This document shows, piece after piece, positions 6,667 through 9,982 of a DNA stretch of 9,982 bases. The notes beneath the pieces are model-generated. The model searched no databases, was not told the origin of the DNA, and saw nothing but the letters and a program-made list of their open reading frames with translations. Source of the DNA: Acetobacteraceae bacterium (lineage in GTDB: Bacteria > Pseudomonadota > Alphaproteobacteria > Acetobacterales > Acetobacteraceae). Numbering within the stretch: position 1 is the first letter of the stretch; every line of letters begins with the position of its first letter. The position numbers and the translations under genes were made by a program. Where the stretch lies: the NCBI GenBank assembly GCA_030039695.1, contig JASHVB010000470.1:1-9982 (forward strand), given 5' to 3'.

Positions 6667-7338
6667 TCACCGCATCGCAGAGGTTGCACCGGACACACCG
6701 AATATCCGAATCGTCCGATGAAGGCCGTTGGCGTAGCGCAGGGACATACCGTCCAGCATCGGCATGGTAGTCTCGATATCCTGCCAGATCTTCTGAATTC
6801 GCAACGTTGCCCGAAACCCGAAGTCCGCCATCGAGATGATAAACGCCCCGGCGGGGACCATCGCGCGCAACCGGGTCAGCACCGCCATCGGGTCGCGGAA
6901 TAAGTACAGCACCTCGTTGAGGACAACGAGGTCGAACTGGTCCTGCAACGCAAGCGTTTCTGCGTCAGCCACCATGAAGCGGGTTCGGTTGTCGTTACGG
7001 GACGCCATCCGTTCGATCGCCGTTGGGGATATGTCGACGCCGACATATTGCCGATACCCGGCGCGGGCGAGCAGAGCGTGCAGCACGCCCTCACCGCAGC
7101 CGACATCGAGAATCGCCGCGTCCGAACCGAAGCGCGTGTGGTACGCGGCGATGATATAATTGTGCACCCGCTCGTCGTCGCCCTTCAACCAGTCCCATCC
7201 ACCGCTGGCGTATTCGCGCTCCCAACGCGCCTGATCGGAATACAACGCCGCCGACGGCCCGAGAATCCGCAGCAGGCCATCGCGCAACGGCGGACATCCG
7301 GAACTGACACTCAGGCACGCGTTCTTCAATAGGCTCAC
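6667..7338 (-). CDS. Class I SAM-dependent methyltransferase
   Basis: A 223-residue soluble methyltransferase. The SAM-binding core is clear: motif I ILDVGCGEG (76-84), the acidic end of strand 2 in VGVDIS (99-104), an ADAE acidic loop (124-127) and FDLVVLNEVLYL (135-146). A short N-terminal region (about 30-65) containing 'W-x-REYASG-x-WDWL' resembles methyltransferases found in polysaccharide or small-molecule gene clusters, but the acceptor cannot be told. The start is a GTG at 7338 with a perfect GGAGG six bases upstream. A longer in-frame reading back to 7665 crosses transposase debris and is rejected. The gene begins 13 bp after the truncated tail of an IS3-type transposase, so its original upstream neighbour was probably lost. 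The last 25 or so residues look ordinary rather than conserved, and C-terminal trimming is possible. Confidence 0.85.
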   Translation of the reverse strand: MSLLKNACLSVSSGCPPLRDGLLRILGPSAALYSDQARWEREYASGGWDWLKGDDERVHNYIIAAYHTRFGSDAAILDVGCGEGVLHALLARAGYRQYVGVDISPTAIERMASRNDNRTRFMVADAETLALQDQFDLVVLNEVLYLFRDPMAVLTRLRAMVPAGAFIISMADFGFRATLRIQKIWQDIETTMPMLDGMSLRYANGLHRTIRIFGVSGATSAMR

Positions 7339-7351
7339 TCGCAACCTCCAA

Positions 7352-7532
7352 TCACGCCGGCCGCTCGATGAACGTATTGTCCGTCTACCGACCACGCCTG
7401 TCCACCGCGATCCGGATCCCCGCCGCCGCCAGCGTGCGGGTGAAGGCCGCGCTGGTGAACTGCGATCCCTGATCGGTATTGAAAACCGCGAGAGGGTCGA
7501 ACCGCGCCGATGCCTCTTCCAGCGCCGAGACG
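7352..7532 (-). pseudogene. IS3-family transposase (OrfB) remnant
   Basis: A fragment of the integrase core of an IS3-type transposase. It reads SALEEASARFD, then FNTDQGSQFTSAAF, the second catalytic Asp region of the DDE triad, then LAAAGIRIAVDRRGR. An in-frame TAG (7387-7385) stands where the family has Trp. The frame continues as TDNTFIER and then departs into PA and a TGA at 7352; the family would continue ERLWRS with about 100 more residues including the catalytic Glu. The element is therefore dead: its 3' part is deleted and its 5' part is not recognisable upstream. The methyltransferase ribosome binding site begins immediately beyond the broken end. Confidence 0.85.
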
Positions 7533-8462
7533 CGCCGCGCAGCACACACCGCATCAATCCCTCGGTGATCGCCCATCTGTCCATGTTGGCGCCGTTCGGG
7601 CGGCGCGGGACGAACCCGCCAATTGTGTCGACGGCGTCGCGGCGGGCGCACAGGCAGCGTCGCAAGCGCTCGATGGTGGCCTGCTAAACCGACGCCAGAC
7701 GCGGGCTGTTGGCAAGAAGCGCGCTGCGGCGAGGTACCAGTCACAGGGTGCACCTCGGCCCCGCCCATGACCACCTCACCAAAATCAGCGGCGATCGATA
7801 GCCGCCGTCGCTCACCGGCATCGGCTCGCACCGGTCGCCCGGGACTCCAGGCGCTGAGGCTCGTGCCTGCGTTGAACGGATCGGCGTAAACACTCCCTCC
7901 GCCTCAATCCCACAGATGGATTGATTGTCCTGAATTGCGAGGCTCAGCCCGCGCAGACGCAGCCGCACCCACGCGCCGTGTGTCGCTCGCGGTGGTTCTC
8001 GGTGGGCCGTAGTGGCAGCGTGCTCGCCGACTTCCCAGCCGCGCTGCGAGAGAAAGCACGTTCCGGCTTCGATAGGCGAGGCCTCCAATTCGGTGGCGAG
8101 TGTGTCATTGAAGCGCACCTGAGGCGAGCCGTAACGCCGCACCAGGCCTTTCGGTCCTTGGCCGGCGTGAGCATCCGCTTACGGCATCGGTCGAACGGTC
8201 GCCCCGTGGCGGTGATGGGTCGATTCCGGACATTCGCAACGGGCGCGAGATTTCTCTTTGGTCGGCTCCTAGGGATTTCGATCGTGGAGCAGGTTCGCAG
8301 TAACATCGCGATCCAAACCTTGTAGGCCTGTCATGTTGCCGTTTGGACTTCCTACCAAGAGTCAACGACAAAAAGGACGGCGGGGCGGAAACCCCGCGCC
8401 GGGTTTTGGCAGTGAAAAATTGGGCACGTTGCCCCGGTTATCCGATCGTTTATTGTGCTTGC
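7533..8462. other. Decayed gene-poor region
   Basis: About 930 bp with no gene I can support. Open frames exist on both strands (for example 7921-8325 plus and 8142-7741 minus) but show no recognisable domain or start signal. The position next to an IS3 remnant and IS110 genes suggests further unrecognised insertion-sequence debris. A GCGGGG/CCCCGC hairpin (8380-8397) is followed by GCCGGGTTTT on the plus strand, at best a weak terminator. Confidence 0.4.
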
Positions 8463-8536
8463 GGTCGGCTGACCGGCGTCAAGCCCAAGCCGCCTTCGGC
8501 GGTCGCTTCGCGAGGCTTGACCCCGGCCAGCCGACC
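8463..8536. repeat. Large inverted repeat with nested hairpin
   Basis: Two 23-bp arms (8463-8485 and 8514-8536) match as inverted copies at 21 of 23 positions, starting GGTCGGCTG and ending GTCAAGCC on the left. The 28-bp centre holds a second perfect hairpin, CCGCC-TTC-GGCGG (8490-8502). It lies about 70 bp beyond the stop of the truncated IS110 gene. It could be a dispersed palindromic repeat, an insertion-sequence end, or a target for IS110 insertion. Confidence 0.85.
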
Positions 8537-8607
8537 GAAGCATGGCTCGGGATCCGATTCAGGGACAGATCGGGTTCACCGTCTCGTGGCTGCGAGTGAC
8601 GCGGCGG

Positions 8608-9438
8608 CTACTTGGTGTGGGCAAAGTTCGGATCAAACGGCGTTTGTCGCTGCAGAAGCACACACGCCAGGGCAAGCAATCTGTCCGCAACACCGCGGAG
8701 GGCGCGGCCGTGTGAGTGGCCACGACCGCGGAGCGCCACATACCTGGCCCGACACTTTGGATCGTGCTGGGTGGCAACACGGGCCCAGTGATAGACCACG
8801 TTGCGCAAACGGACGTGTGCGGCGTAGCGCATGATGACGATGTGCGACTTGCCGCTGCGTTTGGTGACCGGCGCAGCGCCACACAGCGTTCGCAGTGCCG
8901 GATAATCCCGCCGGCTCAGCGGACCGGAGCCCTCGCACAGCAGGGTCGCGAGATTGATCCGGCCGATACCGGGCATCGATCTGAGTATCATGACGTCCTG
9001 TCGTTGAAGACCCTCTCCCGAGTCAGCATCGGTCTCGCCGATCGTCGCGGACAGCGCATCAAGCTTGGCCTCAGCCTGCCGCAGTTCGCGGTTGATGACA
9101 CGCAACCGGGTAAACAGCGAACGCAGGTGAACGCTGGCTGCCTCGGCCACGCCCCTGCCAACTTTGATGGCAGGCTCTCGCAAGATGCCAAGCACGGTGT
9201 CGGGGTCGATGCGGCGGATGCGGTGTTGCTCGAGCAATTTCTCGACCGGCGCGGAGCGCAGCCGGCGTGCCTTGGCCGGCGTGGGTGCGAGATCCCACAG
9301 TTCGAGGACCCAGAGCGCCGCCACGTCGTCGTCGACGATCTTCAACATCTGCGGAATATGTTGTCGATAACATATTCCGCAGATGCCGACGAGTGCCGAA
9401 ACCCTCGTTTCCCATTGCTGCTTGGCCGAGCTGTTCAT
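8608..9438 (-). pseudogene. N-terminally truncated IS110-family transposase (chimeric 5' end)
   Basis: The C-terminal two-thirds of an IS110 transposase. From about 9348 inward it reads as family sequence: DLAPTPAKARRLR, a helical linker, RSMPGIGRINLATLL (helix-hairpin-helix), and the Transposase_20 region CGAAPVTKRSGKS, whose serine is the likely catalytic nucleophile, ending TPFDPNFAHTK. The N-terminal RuvC-like DEDD domain of about 120-150 residues is missing, so the protein should be inactive. The reading frame can start at an ATG (9438-9436) that overlaps the stop of the neighbouring IS110 gene as ATGA, giving a 276-residue chimera whose first 30 residues are not transposase-like. The frame also stays open to 9618, which is a shadow of the neighbouring gene. 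The true break is probably at the inverted repeat 9346-9385. Confidence 0.8.
9346..9385. repeat. Perfect 17-bp inverted repeat at the IS110 junction
   Basis: Left arm 9346-9362 and right arm 9369-9385 are exact reverse complements around a 6-bp centre, GTCGAT. The right arm reads AACATATTCCGCAGATG. It marks the boundary between family-like sequence of the truncated IS110 gene and the short tail of the second IS110 element. No U-tract follows on either strand. Confidence 0.95.
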
Positions 9439-9982
9439 TGCGCAGGGCGCAGGACAACCCCGTCCGGCACCTCGCCACCGGTGACGAACCGCCAGAGTGC
9501 GATGAGGAGCTTGCGTGCCAGTGCCACGATCAATGTCTTTCGCCCCTTGCCAGAGATCGCACGCGCCTCGAACCACTGCGTCAGGGCGCTTTGCTTTTGG
9601 TGCATAAGAAAGCGCCACGCCAATTGAATCATGCCGCGGCGGACCCGCGCGCTGCCTGCCTTGGACAGGCCCTTTTCTCGGCGTCGAGCACCACTCTCGT
9701 CGGGTGAGCCGGTAAGGCCGGCATAGCGCGCGACTGCTCGTTGATCGCGTAGTTCACGTGAGAAAACTTCGTGCACGAGCATATCCGCAGTTTCCACGCT
9801 AATGCTGAGGACGCGTTGCAGATGCAATACCTTGGCATTTGCGCGATTCTCTGGTGCCTGCTCGAGTTCTTTCTTCCGTGCACTTTCAATCTGGTCGATT
9901 TGCCCCCTGAGGAAGCGGTGATGTTCCATATCGCGTCGAAGCTCAGTCAACGTATGAGGCGGAATGACTTCACCTTCAGGTG
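9435..9982 (-). CDS. IS110-family transposase, C-terminal part (5' end outside window)
   Basis: The frame is open from the right edge to a TGA at 9437-9435, giving about 181 visible residues of a protein that begins outside the window. The visible part starts PEGEVIPPHTLTELRRDMEH, a coiled linker, and continues with the Transposase_20 domain: ETADMLVHEV, YAGLTGSPDESG (containing the family's conserved serine), KGLSKAGSARVRRGMIQLAW and VALARKLLIALWR, ending VPDGVVLRPAQ. This domain, with the N-terminal DEDD domain, catalyses RNA-guided DNA recombination in active IS110 elements. It belongs to a different subgroup from the neighbouring truncated gene. No damage is visible here, so the element may be intact. 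The 50 bp after its stop, up to the inverted repeat, would be its 3' non-coding end. Confidence 0.9.
   Translation of the reverse strand, partial: PEGEVIPPHTLTELRRDMEHHRFLRGQIDQIESARKKELEQAPENRANAKVLHLQRVLSISVETADMLVHEVFSRELRDQRAVARYAGLTGSPDESGARRREKGLSKAGSARVRRGMIQLAWRFLMHQKQSALTQWFEARAISGKGRKTLIVALARKLLIALWRFVTGGEVPDGVVLRPAQ

Noticed and set aside
7339..7665. N-terminal extension of the methyltransferase to 332 residues
   Set aside because: The extension runs through the IS3 remnant in another frame, and the GTG at 7338 has a perfect GGAGG.
7921..8325. 134-codon plus-strand frame and the opposing frame 8142-7741
   Set aside because: Neither shows a domain or a start signal; they cannot be told from chance open frames in GC-rich DNA.
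8380..8410. Hairpin followed by TTTT as an intrinsic terminator
   Set aside because: The four-T run is short and separated from the 6-bp stem by GCCGGG, and no gene ends just upstream on the plus strand.
8716..9627. 303-codon plus-strand frame
   Set aside because: Antisense to the two IS110 genes, whose family motifs are unmistakable on the minus strand.

Overview
The window is GC-rich throughout. Its gene families (a Rieske oxygenase of the glycine betaine/carnitine type, a MazE/VapC-type toxin-antitoxin pair, and IS110 and IS3 remnants) suggest a proteobacterial accessory region, most likely alphaproteobacterial (Acetobacteraceae, Rhizobiales or Sphingomonadales-like). This placement is inferred from composition and protein style; no marker gene is present.

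Left third (1-3564, minus strand): a compact catabolic operon. It reads an MFS transporter (3564-2305), then a 733-residue Rieske oxygenase fused to its own flavin/ferredoxin reductase (2308-107), then the start of a third gene (from 95, running off the left edge). The first two genes overlap by 4 bp (ATGA). The third starts 11 bp after the oxygenase stop with a good ribosome binding site. The likely logic is that the transporter moves a small, probably quaternary-amine-like or aromatic substrate, the one-polypeptide oxygenase attacks it, and the next enzyme handles the product. The third gene's N-terminus is weakly reminiscent of aldehyde dehydrogenases.

Middle (3565-6252): an intergenic stretch with an AT-rich tract and a probable DDE-transposase relic (about 4055-4205). 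An AbrB/MazE-type antitoxin and a PIN-domain VapC-type toxin follow (4458-5134, plus strand, GTGA overlap), with an inverted repeat just upstream as a candidate operator. Next is a short-chain dehydrogenase broken by one missing base (5462-6252, plus strand).

Right (6253-9982): mobile-element debris. A SAM-dependent methyltransferase (7338-6667, minus) begins right after a decayed IS3-type transposase tail. A gene-poor stretch follows, with a large near-perfect hairpin (8463-8536). Then come two IS110-family transposase genes on the minus strand: an N-terminally truncated one (to 8608) and a C-terminal part of another running off the right edge (9982-9435). A perfect 17-bp inverted repeat lies at their junction.

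The most noteworthy item is the fused, apparently self-sufficient Rieske oxygenase and its operon. The rest looks like a typical genomic-island scar zone. I saw no CRISPR array, tRNA or rRNA.
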